DNA of 64,000 nucleotides from JAKALD01 sp963817785. GTDB lineage: Bacteria; Pseudomonadota; Gammaproteobacteria; Burkholderiales; SG8-39. The position numbers and the translations under genes are program-made. The stretch is from positions 248,001 to 312,000 of the forward strand of contig CAWFPL010000003.1 in the NCBI GenBank assembly GCA_963817785.1, given 5' to 3'. This document shows positions 34,381-42,794 of the stretch, in pieces. The notes under the pieces are model-generated. The model ran no database searches. It was given only the letters and a program-made list of their open reading frames with translations, and was not told where the DNA came from. The first letter of the stretch is position 1; each line of letters begins with the position of its first letter.

Positions 34381-35148
34381 ATGGACCGGTCGAACGGCAC
34401 TTTGTCGCGCTATGCGCTGGCGGCGCTCGCCCACCTCGCGCTGATCGCAGCCTGGTACCTGTTGGTCACGCTCGGCCACGTGCCCAAGTTCGTCATGCCC
34501 TCACCGCAGGCCACCCTGGCGGCGGCGTTCGCCGGCCACTACAGCTGGTGGACCAATATCGCGGTCACGGCTACCGAGATCTACGCGGGCTACTTCCTGG
34601 CGCTCGTCGTCGGCGTGGCGCTGGCGCTCGCGTTCACCTGGTCGAACACGCTCGAGGCATTCTGCATGCCGCTGCTGGTGTCGCTCAACATGATCCCGAA
34701 AGTCGCCCTGGGGCCGCTGATCATCGTGTGGTTCAAGTACGGCGTGCTGCCGAACTCGATGATGGCGTTCTCGATCTGCGTGTTTCCGATCCTGCTCACC
34801 ACCGCGCGCGGGCTGCGCGAGGTCGAGCCCGAGCTGCTCGACCTGGTGCGCTCGCTCAGGGGCTCGCGCTGGCAGCTGTTCACCAAGATCCAGCTGCCGG
34901 GAGCGCTGCCCTACATCTTCTCCGGCATGAAGGTCGGGGCGATCCTGGCGGTGGCCGGCGCAATCGTCGGCGAGTTCCTCGGCTCGGACAAGGGGCTGGG
35001 CTACCTGATGCTGCAGGTGCAGGTGACGCTCGACACGCCGGCGATGTTCATGGCGGTGATCTACATCACGCTGCTCGGCATGCTGCTCTACGGCCTGGTG
35101 CTCGGGCTGGAGCGCCTGCTGGTGGCGAAGGACGCGCGCGTGGACTGA
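34381..35148 (+). CDS. ABC transporter permease (SsuC/TauC type)
   Basis: A 255-residue inner-membrane permease with about six helices. The cytoplasmic coupling loop is EVEPELLDLVRSLRGSRWQL followed by LPGALPYIFSGMKVGAILAV, the EAA motif of the family, and GEFLGSDKGLGYLM follows. Its stop overlaps the ATPase start (TGATG). With the NMT1-type binding protein and the ATPase it makes a complete importer. Confidence 0.92.
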   Translation: MDRSNGTLSRYALAALAHLALIAAWYLLVTLGHVPKFVMPSPQATLAAAFAGHYSWWTNIAVTATEIYAGYFLALVVGVALALAFTWSNTLEAFCMPLLVSLNMIPKVALGPLIIVWFKYGVLPNSMMAFSICVFPILLTTARGLREVEPELLDLVRSLRGSRWQLFTKIQLPGALPYIFSGMKVGAILAVAGAIVGEFLGSDKGLGYLMLQVQVTLDTPAMFMAVIYITLLGMLLYGLVLGLERLLVAKDARVD

Positions 35149-35912
35149 TGGCCGAGCCGTTCATCCATCTCGCCGGCGTCAGGAAGGTCTACCGGCGCGG
35201 CAAGGACGAGTTCCTGGCGATCTCGGACGCCACTTTCGACGTCATGGACGGCGAGCTGGTGTCCCTGGTCGGGCCCTCGGGCTGCGGCAAGTCGACGCTG
35301 CTCAAGATCCTGGCGGGCCTGCAGCCGCACGACGGCGGCGAGGTGAGGGTGGGCTCGGCGAGCCAGCACTTCGACCCATCGCGCGACATCGGCATGGTGT
35401 TCCAGTCGCCGCTGCTGCTGAAGTGGCGCCGCATCATGGCCAACGTGCTGCTGCCGGCGGAAATCCTCGGGCTGCCGATGGCGGAGAGCCGCGAGCGGGC
35501 CCAGGCGCTGCTCGCGTTGGTGGGGCTGCGCGGATTCGAGGACAAGTATCCGTACGAGCTCTCGGGCGGGATGCAGCAGCGCGCGGCGATCGCGCGCGCG
35601 CTGGTGCACGACCCGAAGCTGGTGCTGATGGACGAGCCTTTCGGGGCGCTGGACGCGCTCACGCGCGAGAAAATGAACCTGGAGCTGCTGCGCATCTGGA
35701 AGGAGTCGAAGAAGACGATCTTGTTCGTCACCCACGGCATCTCGGAAGCGGTGTTCCTCGGAACGCGCGTGGTGGTGCTCACCGCGGGGCCGGCGCGCAT
35801 GGCGGACAATTTCGAGATCGACCTTCCGCGCCCGCGCACGCTGGACATCAAGACCCACGAGCGCTTCGGCGAGTACACCCGCCGGATCTACCGGCTGCTC
35901 GGGATGGAATGA
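35148..35912 (+). CDS. ABC transporter ATP-binding protein (SsuB/TauB type)
   Basis: 254 residues. Walker A GPSGCGKST, Q-loop MVFQSPLLLKWR, signature LSGGMQQRAAIARALVHDP, Walker B LVLMDEPFGALDALTREK and H-switch FVTHGISEAVFLG are all intact. The ATG at 35148 overlaps the permease stop. It energises uptake for the NMT1-type system. Confidence 0.94.
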   Translation: MAEPFIHLAGVRKVYRRGKDEFLAISDATFDVMDGELVSLVGPSGCGKSTLLKILAGLQPHDGGEVRVGSASQHFDPSRDIGMVFQSPLLLKWRRIMANVLLPAEILGLPMAESRERAQALLALVGLRGFEDKYPYELSGGMQQRAAIARALVHDPKLVLMDEPFGALDALTREKMNLELLRIWKESKKTILFVTHGISEAVFLGTRVVVLTAGPARMADNFEIDLPRPRTLDIKTHERFGEYTRRIYRLLGME

Positions 35913-35915
35913 GCC

Positions 35916-36536
35916 GTGGGCAATCGCCGCGACCCGACGCGCAACCGGGAAAGGATCCTGCGGGCCGCGACCGCGGAATTCGCGCGTCACGGCCTGGGCG
36001 GCGCCCGCGTCGACCGCATCGCGGCGCGTGCCGGCGCCAACAAGCGCATGCTGTACTACTATTACGGCAACAAGGAAAACCTGTACCTCGCGGCGCTCGA
36101 GGCGCAGTACGCCCAGATCCGCTCGGCCGAACGCGCCCTCGACCTCGAGCACCTCGAGCCGCACCGGGCGCTGCGACGCCTGGTACTGTTCACCTGGAAC
36201 TACTATCTGGCGCATCCGGAGTTCCTCGGCTTCCTCAACAGCGAAAACCTGCACAAGGCGCGCCACCTGCGCCGCTCGCGGCGGGTGCGCGAAATGCACT
36301 TTCCGCTCGTAGAGACGCTGCGCGGTACCCTGCGCCGAGGCGAGCGCGCAGGGGTGTTTCGCCGCGGCGTCGATCCGGTGCAGCTCTACATATCGATCGC
36401 GGCCGAGGGCTACTTCTACCTCGGCAACCGCTACACGCTGTCGCAAATCTTCGGCCGCGACCTGATGGCGCCCAGGGCGCTGGCCGCGCGGGCGCGTCAC
36501 ATGACCGACCTGATTCTGGCGGCACTGAGACGCTGA
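35916..36536 (+). CDS. TetR-family transcriptional regulator
   Basis: 206 residues. The N-terminal helix-turn-helix is RERILRAATAEFARHGLGGA followed by ARVDRIAARAGANKRMLYYY and YGNKENLYLAALEAQY, typical TetR. The C-terminal ligand domain has HPEFLGFLNSENLHKARHLR, a segment shared with TetR proteins of catabolic operons. The GTG at 35916 lies 3 bases after the ATPase stop. It is encoded inside the operon and probably represses it through the site at 33263-33279. Confidence 0.9.
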   Translation: MGNRRDPTRNRERILRAATAEFARHGLGGARVDRIAARAGANKRMLYYYYGNKENLYLAALEAQYAQIRSAERALDLEHLEPHRALRRLVLFTWNYYLAHPEFLGFLNSENLHKARHLRRSRRVREMHFPLVETLRGTLRRGERAGVFRRGVDPVQLYISIAAEGYFYLGNRYTLSQIFGRDLMAPRALAARARHMTDLILAALRR

Positions 36537-36544
36537 GGCAGGCG

Positions 36545-37384
36545 ATGCGCATCGCCCTGTGCAACGAAGTCATCACGCCGATGCCGTTTCCAGCGCAGTG
36601 CGAATACGCCGCCAAGCTCGGCTACGACGGGCTCGAGGTCGCGCCCTACACGCTCTCCGAGGAGCCGCAGCGCATGGGCGCAGCGCAGATCGCCGCGGCG
36701 CGGCGCGCGGCCGAGGACGCGGGCATCGCGGTGACCGGGCTGCACTGGCTGCTGGTCAAGCCGGCGGGGCTTTCGATCAGCTCGCGCGACGCCGCGGTGC
36801 GCAGGCGCACGGTCGAGGCGATGCTGGCGCTGATCGACCTGTGCGCGCAGCTGGGCGGGCGCTATTTGGTACACGGCTCGCCGCAGCAGCGGCGCGTCGA
36901 GGCGGGCGACACGCGCGCGACGGCCATGGCGCGCGCCAAGGAATGCTTCGCGGCGGTGGCCGAGCGCGCTGCGCAGGCGGGAGTGGTGTATTGCATCGAG
37001 CCGCTCGCACCGGCGGCGACGCCGCTCATCAACTCGCTCGAGGAAGCCGCGTGCCTGGTCGAGGAGATCGGCAGTCCGGCGGTGCGCAGCATGCTCGATT
37101 GCAGCGCCGCCGGGGCGAGCGAGAGCGAGCCGCTCGCCGCTCTGGTGGAGCGCTGGCTGCCCAGGGGGGTGCTCGCCCACGTGCAGGTGAACGACCGCAA
37201 CCGGCGCGGCCCCGGGCAGGGCGAGCAGCGCTTCGCGCCGCTGTTCGCGGCGCTGGCGCGCCACGGCTACCCCGGCGACATCGCGGTGGAGCCGTTCGAT
37301 TACGTGCCCGATGGGCCGGGCGCCGCGGCACGCGCGATCGGCTACATCCGCGGGATCCTGGAGGCATTGGAACTCAAGCGATGA
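36545..37384 (+). CDS. Sugar phosphate isomerase/epimerase-family protein (first copy)
   Basis: A 279-residue xylose-isomerase-like TIM barrel (AP endonuclease 2 family). It starts MRIALCNEVITPMPF and has KLGYDGLEVAPYTLSEEP, GIAVTGLHWLLVKPAGLS, RYLVHGSPQQRR, VVYCIEPLAP (metal-ligand Glu) and LAHVQVNDRNRRGPGQGEQR, ending with DIAVEPFDYVPDG. Such proteins isomerise or epimerise sugars, inositols or keto acids. Its stop overlaps the start of the enolase-family gene (ATGA). Confidence 0.85.
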   Translation: MRIALCNEVITPMPFPAQCEYAAKLGYDGLEVAPYTLSEEPQRMGAAQIAAARRAAEDAGIAVTGLHWLLVKPAGLSISSRDAAVRRRTVEAMLALIDLCAQLGGRYLVHGSPQQRRVEAGDTRATAMARAKECFAAVAERAAQAGVVYCIEPLAPAATPLINSLEEAACLVEEIGSPAVRSMLDCSAAGASESEPLAALVERWLPRGVLAHVQVNDRNRRGPGQGEQRFAPLFAALARHGYPGDIAVEPFDYVPDGPGAAARAIGYIRGILEALELKR

Positions 37385-38808
37385 CGACCGCGCCGACCTT
37401 CAGCGTGGCCGCGCTCGAGTTCTACGAGCGCCCCGTGCGTCTGCGCATGCCGTTTCGTTTCGGCGCGGCGACGCTGAGCGCCGCGCCGCAGGCGTTCGTG
37501 CGCGCGCGCGTGCGCTTGGCCGACGGCCGCGAGGCGCACGGCGCCGCGGCCGAGCTGCTGGCGCCGAAGTGGTTCGACAAGGATCCGGCGCTGTCCGACG
37601 AGGACAACGTCAACCGGCTGCGCGCCTCGCTCGCGCTGGCGCGCGAGGCGTATCTCTCCGGCGGCGTGAATACGGGGTTCGGGCACTTCCGTGCGCACTA
37701 CGCGGAGCAGATGCAGGTCGCCGCCCAGCGGGGGTTGAATGCGCTGGAGGCGAGTTACGGCCCGGCGCTGGTCGACCGGGCTCTGCTCGACGCGCTGTGC
37801 CGCGCGCTCGGGGTGTCCTTCTACGGCGCGCTGCAGAGCAACCTCCCCGGTATTGAGCCCGCCGGCTGGCTGGCGGAGTTCGCGCGCTTCGACATGAGCG
37901 CGTTCCTCGCCGGCTTGCAGCCGCGGGACGCGATCGCCGCGCGCCATACGGTGGGCCTGGCGGACCCGATCACGGCCGCCGAGCAGACCCGGCGCGTGAA
38001 CGACGGCCTGCCCGAAACCCTCGAGGAAGTGGTCGCGCGCTATGGGCAGCGCTACTTCAAGCTCAAGCTGGGCGGCGAGCTGCATGCCGACATCGAGCGC
38101 CTGACGGCGATCGCTGCGGTGCTCGACCGCAGCGCCGAGCCCTACCACGTGACGCTCGACGGCAACGAGCAGTACGACGATCTCGAAGGCGTGCTCGCGC
38201 TGTGGCGGCGAATCGTGGCCGAGCGCCGGCTCAAGCGGCTCGCGGCGAGCATGCTGTTCGTCGAGCAGCCGATCAAGCGCAGCAACGCGCTCGCCGAGCG
38301 CGTCTCCAAGCTCGCCGCCGAGACGCCGGTGATCATCGACGAATCGGACGACTCGCTCGAATCCTTTGCGCGCGCCCGCGCGCTCGGCTACACGGGCGTG
38401 TCCTCCAAGACCTGCAAGGGCCTGTACAAGTCGCTCATCAACCGCGCGCGCTGCGAGCTCTGGAACCAGGCGGCGCAGGGCTGGCGCTACTTCATGTCGG
38501 GCGAGGACCTCACCGTGCAGGCGGGGCTCGCGCTGCAGCAGGATCTCGCGCTCGTCTCGATCCTGGGACTGACGCACGTCGAGCGCAACGGCCACCACTA
38601 CGTGAACGGCATGGCAGGGCTGCCCGACGCCGAGCAGGTGGCGTTCCAGGTGGCGCATTCCGACTTGTACGAGAACAGCCACGGCGCGGTGCGGGTCGTG
38701 ATCCGCGGCGGCGCGCTGTCCATCCGCTCGCTCGAGTGCGTGGGCTTCGCGAGCCGGGCGCTGCCTGATTGGCGCGTGATGCGTCGCGTGAGATACGGAG
38801 AGCAATGA
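37381..38808 (+). CDS. Enolase-superfamily (mandelate racemase/muconate-lactonizing-like) enzyme
   Basis: 475 residues, longer than most members (about 370-400) through an N-terminal and mid-domain expansion. The catalytic barrel keeps KLK (Lys227, Lys229 in YFKLKLGG), metal ligands Asp260 (HVTLDGNEQYDD), Glu295 (MLFVEQPIKR) and the IIDESDDS segment around Asp320, and a lysine on the opposite strand (VSSKTCKG, Lys343). These place it among acid-sugar dehydratases, cycloisomerases or racemases. Overlaps the preceding gene by 4 bases. Substrate not predictable from sequence alone. Confidence 0.85.
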   Translation: MTTAPTFSVAALEFYERPVRLRMPFRFGAATLSAAPQAFVRARVRLADGREAHGAAAELLAPKWFDKDPALSDEDNVNRLRASLALAREAYLSGGVNTGFGHFRAHYAEQMQVAAQRGLNALEASYGPALVDRALLDALCRALGVSFYGALQSNLPGIEPAGWLAEFARFDMSAFLAGLQPRDAIAARHTVGLADPITAAEQTRRVNDGLPETLEEVVARYGQRYFKLKLGGELHADIERLTAIAAVLDRSAEPYHVTLDGNEQYDDLEGVLALWRRIVAERRLKRLAASMLFVEQPIKRSNALAERVSKLAAETPVIIDESDDSLESFARARALGYTGVSSKTCKGLYKSLINRARCELWNQAAQGWRYFMSGEDLTVQAGLALQQDLALVSILGLTHVERNGHHYVNGMAGLPDAEQVAFQVAHSDLYENSHGAVRVVIRGGALSIRSLECVGFASRALPDWRVMRRVRYGEQ

Positions 38809-38809
38809 G

Positions 38810-39961
38810 ATGAGACAGAAGCGCATCGGCATCATCATGCACGGGGTCACGGGGCGCATGGGCACCAACCAGCACCTGGTGCGCTCGATTCTTGAGATCC
38901 GTCGTCAGGGCGGAGTGGCGCTCAAGGACGGCACGCGGCTGGTACCCGATCCGATCCTGGTCGGGCGCAACGCCGCCAAGCTCGAGCAGCTGGCGAAGGC
39001 GCACGGGCTGGAACGCTGGACCACGGACCTCGGCAAGGCGCTGCGCTCGAAGGACGACAGCGTGTTTTTCGACGCCGCCTCGACGCAACTGCGGCCGCAG
39101 CTGCTCAAGCGCGCGATCGCCGCGGGCAAGCACGTGTACTGCGAAAAGCCCGTCGCCACCAGCCTCGCGGCGGCGCTCGACCTGTACCAGGCGGCCAGGA
39201 AAGCGGGCATCAAGCACGGCGTGGTGCAGGACAAGCTCTGGCTGCCCGGGCTGCTCAAGCTCGGGATGCTGCGCGATGCAGGGTTCTTCGGCCGCATCCT
39301 GTCGGTGCGCGGCGAGTTCGGCTACTGGGTATTCGAGGGCGACTGGCAGCCGGCGCAGCGCCCGTCGTGGAACTACCGCAAGGAAGACGGCGGCGGCATC
39401 ATCCTCGACATGTTGTGTCACTGGCGCTACGTGCTCGACAATCTGTTCGGCGAGGTGAAGGCGGTGTCCTGTCTGGGCACGACCCACATCCCGCAGCGCT
39501 GGGACGAGAACGGCAAGAAGTACCGCGCCAGCGCTGACGACGCCGCGTACGCGACGTTCGAGCTCGACGGCGGCGTGATCGCGCACTTCAACAGCTCGTG
39601 GTGCGTGCGCGTGCGGCGCGACGACCTGCTCACGCTGCAGGTGGACGGCACGCACGGCTCGGCGGTGGCGGGGCTGCGGCGCTGCTTCACGCAGGCGCGC
39701 GTCAACACGCCCAAGCCGGTGTGGAACCCGGACATCCCGCAGCCGATCGATTTCCTCGCCGGCTGGCAGGAGGTGCCCGACAACAGCGCCTGGGACAACG
39801 CCTTCAAGCTTCAATGGGAGCTGTTCCTGAAGCACGTCGCCGGGGAGGGCGATTTCCCCTGGGACCTGCTGGCGGGCGCAAAGGGCGTGCAGCTCGCCGA
39901 GCTCGGATTGAAGAGCTGGAAGCAAAGGAAGTGGCTGGACGTGCCGGGGTTGAAGCCATGA
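38810..39961 (+). CDS. Gfo/Idh/MocA-family oxidoreductase
   Basis: 383 residues. N-terminal NAD(P)-binding domain starts RIGIIMHGVTGRMGTNQHL, an unusual form of the GxGxxG motif, with DPILVGRNAAKLEQLAKAHG behind it. The family signature AGKHVYCEKPVATSLAAAL is present, and the catalytic-domain His lies in IILDMLCHWRYVLDNLFGE. Members oxidise sugars, inositols or sugar acids. Starts 1 base after the enolase-family stop and overlaps DUF993 by 4 bases. Confidence 0.87.
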   Translation: MRQKRIGIIMHGVTGRMGTNQHLVRSILEIRRQGGVALKDGTRLVPDPILVGRNAAKLEQLAKAHGLERWTTDLGKALRSKDDSVFFDAASTQLRPQLLKRAIAAGKHVYCEKPVATSLAAALDLYQAARKAGIKHGVVQDKLWLPGLLKLGMLRDAGFFGRILSVRGEFGYWVFEGDWQPAQRPSWNYRKEDGGGIILDMLCHWRYVLDNLFGEVKAVSCLGTTHIPQRWDENGKKYRASADDAAYATFELDGGVIAHFNSSWCVRVRRDDLLTLQVDGTHGSAVAGLRRCFTQARVNTPKPVWNPDIPQPIDFLAGWQEVPDNSAWDNAFKLQWELFLKHVAGEGDFPWDLLAGAKGVQLAELGLKSWKQRKWLDVPGLKP

Positions 39962-41133
39962 AGCGCGATGCGATCTTCACCATCAAGCTGCCCGCCGCCG
40001 GAGGCAGGTTGGAGGCCTACTCGGTGCGCGAGCCGCGCGCGTTCGAGCGCCCGGCGCGCGCCTTCACGCGCCGGGCGCTCGCCGCGGCGCACGTGGTGGC
40101 CGATCCGCTCTCGACCAGGGAGCCCTGGCTCGAACCGGCCATCGACTGGGACGCCACCATCGCCTACCGCCGCCACCTGTGGTCCTGGGGGCTGGGGCTC
40201 GCCGAGGCGATGGATACCGCGCAGCGCGGCGCGGGGCTCGACTGGCAGAATTCGCTCGAGCTGATCCGCCGCACGCTCGAGGCGGCGCGCGACGTGCCGG
40301 GCGCCATGGTCGCGTCGGGCGCGGGTACGGACCAGCTGGCACCGTCGGCGGGCCTCACGCTCGCGCAAGTCGTCGCGGCCTACGAGGAGCAGTGCGCCGC
40401 GATCGAGAAGCTCGGCGGGCGCATTGTCCTGATGGCGAGCCGGGCGCTCGCCGCGTGCGCCCGCTCGCCGGCGGACTACGCCGTGGTCTACGACCGCATC
40501 CTCGCGCAGGTGAAGGAGCCGGTGATCATCCACTGGCTGGGCGAGATGTTCGACCCGGCACTGGAGGGCTATTGGGGGAGCAGGGACCACGCCGGCGCGA
40601 TGGAGGTGTGCCTGGACGTGATCCGGCGCAACGCCGCCAGGGTCGACGGGATCAAGGTGTCGCTGCTCGACAAGGACAAGGAGATCGCCATGCGCAGCCA
40701 GCTGCCCGCCGGAGTGCGCATGTACAGCGGCGACGATTTCAATTTCGCCGAGCTGATCGAAGGCGATGCCGCGGGGCACTCGGACGCGCTGCTCGGCATT
40801 TTCGATGCCATCGCGCCGGCAGCATCCGCCGCGCTCTCGGCGCTCGCCGCGGACGACCGTGCCAGCTACCACGAAATCCTGGCGCCCACCGTGCCGCTGT
40901 CGCGCCACATCTTTTGCGCGCCGACGCGCTTCTACAAAACCGGCGTGGTCTTCATGGCGTGGCTGAACGGCCACCAGCAGCACTTCGTCATGGTGGGCGG
41001 GCAGCAAAGCGCGCGCCACCTGCGCCATTTCGCGGAGCTGTTCCGGCTCGCCGACGCCGCCGGCCTGCTCGCCGATCCGGAGCTCGCCTGCCGCCGGATG
41101 AACGCGCTGCTCGCCGTGCATGGCCTCGCCTGA
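39958..41133 (+). CDS. DUF993-family protein (aldolase-like barrel)
   Basis: 391 residues. It contains DWDATIAYRRHLWSWGLGLA, VASGAGTDQLAP, VKEPVIIHWLGEMFDPALEG, YWGSRDHAGAMEVCLDVI and VDGIKVSLLDKDKEIAMR, where the lysine of GIKVS sits like a DapA-type Schiff-base lysine, and VRMYSGDDFNFAELI. This matches the DUF993 family, commonly found beside Gfo/Idh/MocA proteins and sugar isomerases; its reaction is not established to my knowledge. Overlaps both neighbours. Confidence 0.82.
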   Translation: MKRDAIFTIKLPAAGGRLEAYSVREPRAFERPARAFTRRALAAAHVVADPLSTREPWLEPAIDWDATIAYRRHLWSWGLGLAEAMDTAQRGAGLDWQNSLELIRRTLEAARDVPGAMVASGAGTDQLAPSAGLTLAQVVAAYEEQCAAIEKLGGRIVLMASRALAACARSPADYAVVYDRILAQVKEPVIIHWLGEMFDPALEGYWGSRDHAGAMEVCLDVIRRNAARVDGIKVSLLDKDKEIAMRSQLPAGVRMYSGDDFNFAELIEGDAAGHSDALLGIFDAIAPAASAALSALAADDRASYHEILAPTVPLSRHIFCAPTRFYKTGVVFMAWLNGHQQHFVMVGGQQSARHLRHFAELFRLADAAGLLADPELACRRMNALLAVHGLA

Positions 41134-41962
41134 CCCGCGCAAGCTGGCGCTCAATACCGCCACCACGCGCGGCAAGTGGGGGCTGGCGCAGGCGATCGAG
41201 GGCTGCGCGCGCCACGGCATCCGCGCCATCGCCCCGTGGCGCGACCTGTTGCATGACATGGGCGTGGCGCAGGCGGCGCGCACGATCCGCGCCCACGGGC
41301 TGACGGTGACGGGGCTGTGCCGCGGTGGCATGTTTCCCGCGCGCACGGCGCGCGCTCGCGCGCGAGCCATCGACGACAATCGCCGCGCGATCGACGAGGC
41401 GCACGCGCTCGGAGCGCAATGCCTGGTCCTGGTGGTGGGCGGGCTGCCCAAGGGAGCGAAGGACATCGCCGCCGCGCGCGCGCAGGTGGAGGACGGGATT
41501 GCGGCGATTCTGCCCTATGCGAAAAGCGCGGGCGTGCCGCTTGCCGTCGAGCCGCTGCACCCGATGTACGCGGCCGACCGCGCCTGCGTGAACACGCTCG
41601 CGCAGGCGCTCGACCTGTGCGACGCGATCGACCCGAGGAACACCGGCATGCTCGGGGTTGCTGTCGACGTGTACCACGTGTGGTGGGACCCGCATCTCGA
41701 GCAGCAGATCCGGCGCGCCGGCAGGAAGCGGCTGCTGGGCTTCCACCTGTGCGACTGGCTGGTGCCGACCACCGACCTGCTGCTCGATCGGGGCATGATG
41801 GGCGACGGCGTGATCGACCTGAAGCGCATCCGCGCCTGGGTCGAGCGTGCCGGCTACCGCGGCTTCCACGAGGTGGAAATCTTCTCGGCGGCGAACTGGT
41901 GGAAGCGCGACCCGGACGAGGTGCTGAGGACATGCAAGCTGCGCCATCGGACGAGATGCTGA
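41120..41962 (+). CDS. Sugar phosphate isomerase/epimerase-family protein (second copy)
   Basis: A 280-residue TIM barrel of the same superfamily as the 36.5-kb protein but clearly divergent. It has LALNTATTRGKWGLAQAIEG, GIRAIAPWRDLLHDMG, GLTVTGLCRGGMFPA, VPLAVEPLHPMYAADRACVN (metal Glu), VAVDVYHVWWDPHLEQQI and GFHEVEIFSAANWWKRDPDE. The NTxT---W and SNxWW-like features recur in proteins next to DUF993 and Gfo/Idh/MocA genes. Starts 14 bases inside the DUF993 gene. Confidence 0.83.
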   Translation: MASPDPRKLALNTATTRGKWGLAQAIEGCARHGIRAIAPWRDLLHDMGVAQAARTIRAHGLTVTGLCRGGMFPARTARARARAIDDNRRAIDEAHALGAQCLVLVVGGLPKGAKDIAAARAQVEDGIAAILPYAKSAGVPLAVEPLHPMYAADRACVNTLAQALDLCDAIDPRNTGMLGVAVDVYHVWWDPHLEQQIRRAGRKRLLGFHLCDWLVPTTDLLLDRGMMGDGVIDLKRIRAWVERAGYRGFHEVEIFSAANWWKRDPDEVLRTCKLRHRTRC

Positions 41963-41969
41963 GGCGACC

Positions 41970-42794
41970 ATGAAGACTATCCTGATCACCGGTGCCGCGG
42001 GCGGCGTCGGCACCCACCTGCGGCGCGAGCTGGCGGGGCGTTACGCGCTGCGCCTGTCGGACCTGCGGCCGCTGAAGCCGCTCGCGCCCGGCGAGACTTT
42101 CGTGCGCGGGGACATCGCGCGCCTTTCCGACATGCTGCGCGCGACCAGGGGCGTGGACGCGATCGTGCACCTCGGCGGCTATTCGGTGGAGGGAAGCTGG
42201 CCGGCCATCCACCGCGCCAACATCGTTGGCTGCTACCAGGTGTTCGAGGCGGCGCGCAGGAACGGCGTGAAGCGCATGGTGTTCGCGAGCAGCAACCACG
42301 CGGTGGGCTTCTACCGGCGCGACCAGGTGATCGACCACCGCGTCACTCCTAAGCCGGACAGCCGCTACGGCGTGTCCAAGGTCTTCGGCGAAGCGCTCGC
42401 GAGCCTGTATGCCGACAAGTACGGCATGCAGGTCCTGTGCCTGAGGATCGGCAACGTGAACCCGGCGCCGATCGACAAGCGGCGGCTGTCGATCTGGGTC
42501 AGCCCGCGCGATCTGGCGCAGCTGGTCGCGATCGGCATCGAGCATCCGGACATCCGCTTCGAGGTCGCCTACGGCGTGTCGGGCAACGCGCGCTCGTGGT
42601 ACGACAATTCGAACGCGGCGCGGCTCGGTTACCGGCCGCAGGACGATAGCGAGGCGTACGCGGCCGAGGTGCTCGCGCGCGAGAGGCCCGGCGATGCGCG
42701 CGCCGAGACCTACCAGGGCGGCGCTTTCGTGCACATCGAAGAGGTCGAGAACCCCGCGGCGCCGCGCCGCAAACCACGGAAGTCGAGGAAATGA
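41970..42794 (+). CDS. Uronate dehydrogenase-like NAD-dependent epimerase/dehydratase
   Basis: A 274-residue short extended-SDR protein. NAD-binding motif TGAAGGVGTHLRRE, then VDAIVHLGGYSVEGSW, RMVFASSNHAVGFYRRDQ and the catalytic YGVSK in SRYGVSKVFGEALASLYA. The SSNH-x-x-GFY segment and the short length resemble uronate dehydrogenases, which oxidise glucuronate or galacturonate to aldarolactones. The lysine-rich C-terminal tail is not typical. Starts 7 bases after the second isomerase and overlaps the amidohydrolase by 4 bases. Confidence 0.8.
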   Translation: MKTILITGAAGGVGTHLRRELAGRYALRLSDLRPLKPLAPGETFVRGDIARLSDMLRATRGVDAIVHLGGYSVEGSWPAIHRANIVGCYQVFEAARRNGVKRMVFASSNHAVGFYRRDQVIDHRVTPKPDSRYGVSKVFGEALASLYADKYGMQVLCLRIGNVNPAPIDKRRLSIWVSPRDLAQLVAIGIEHPDIRFEVAYGVSGNARSWYDNSNAARLGYRPQDDSEAYAAEVLARERPGDARAETYQGGAFVHIEEVENPAAPRRKPRKSRK

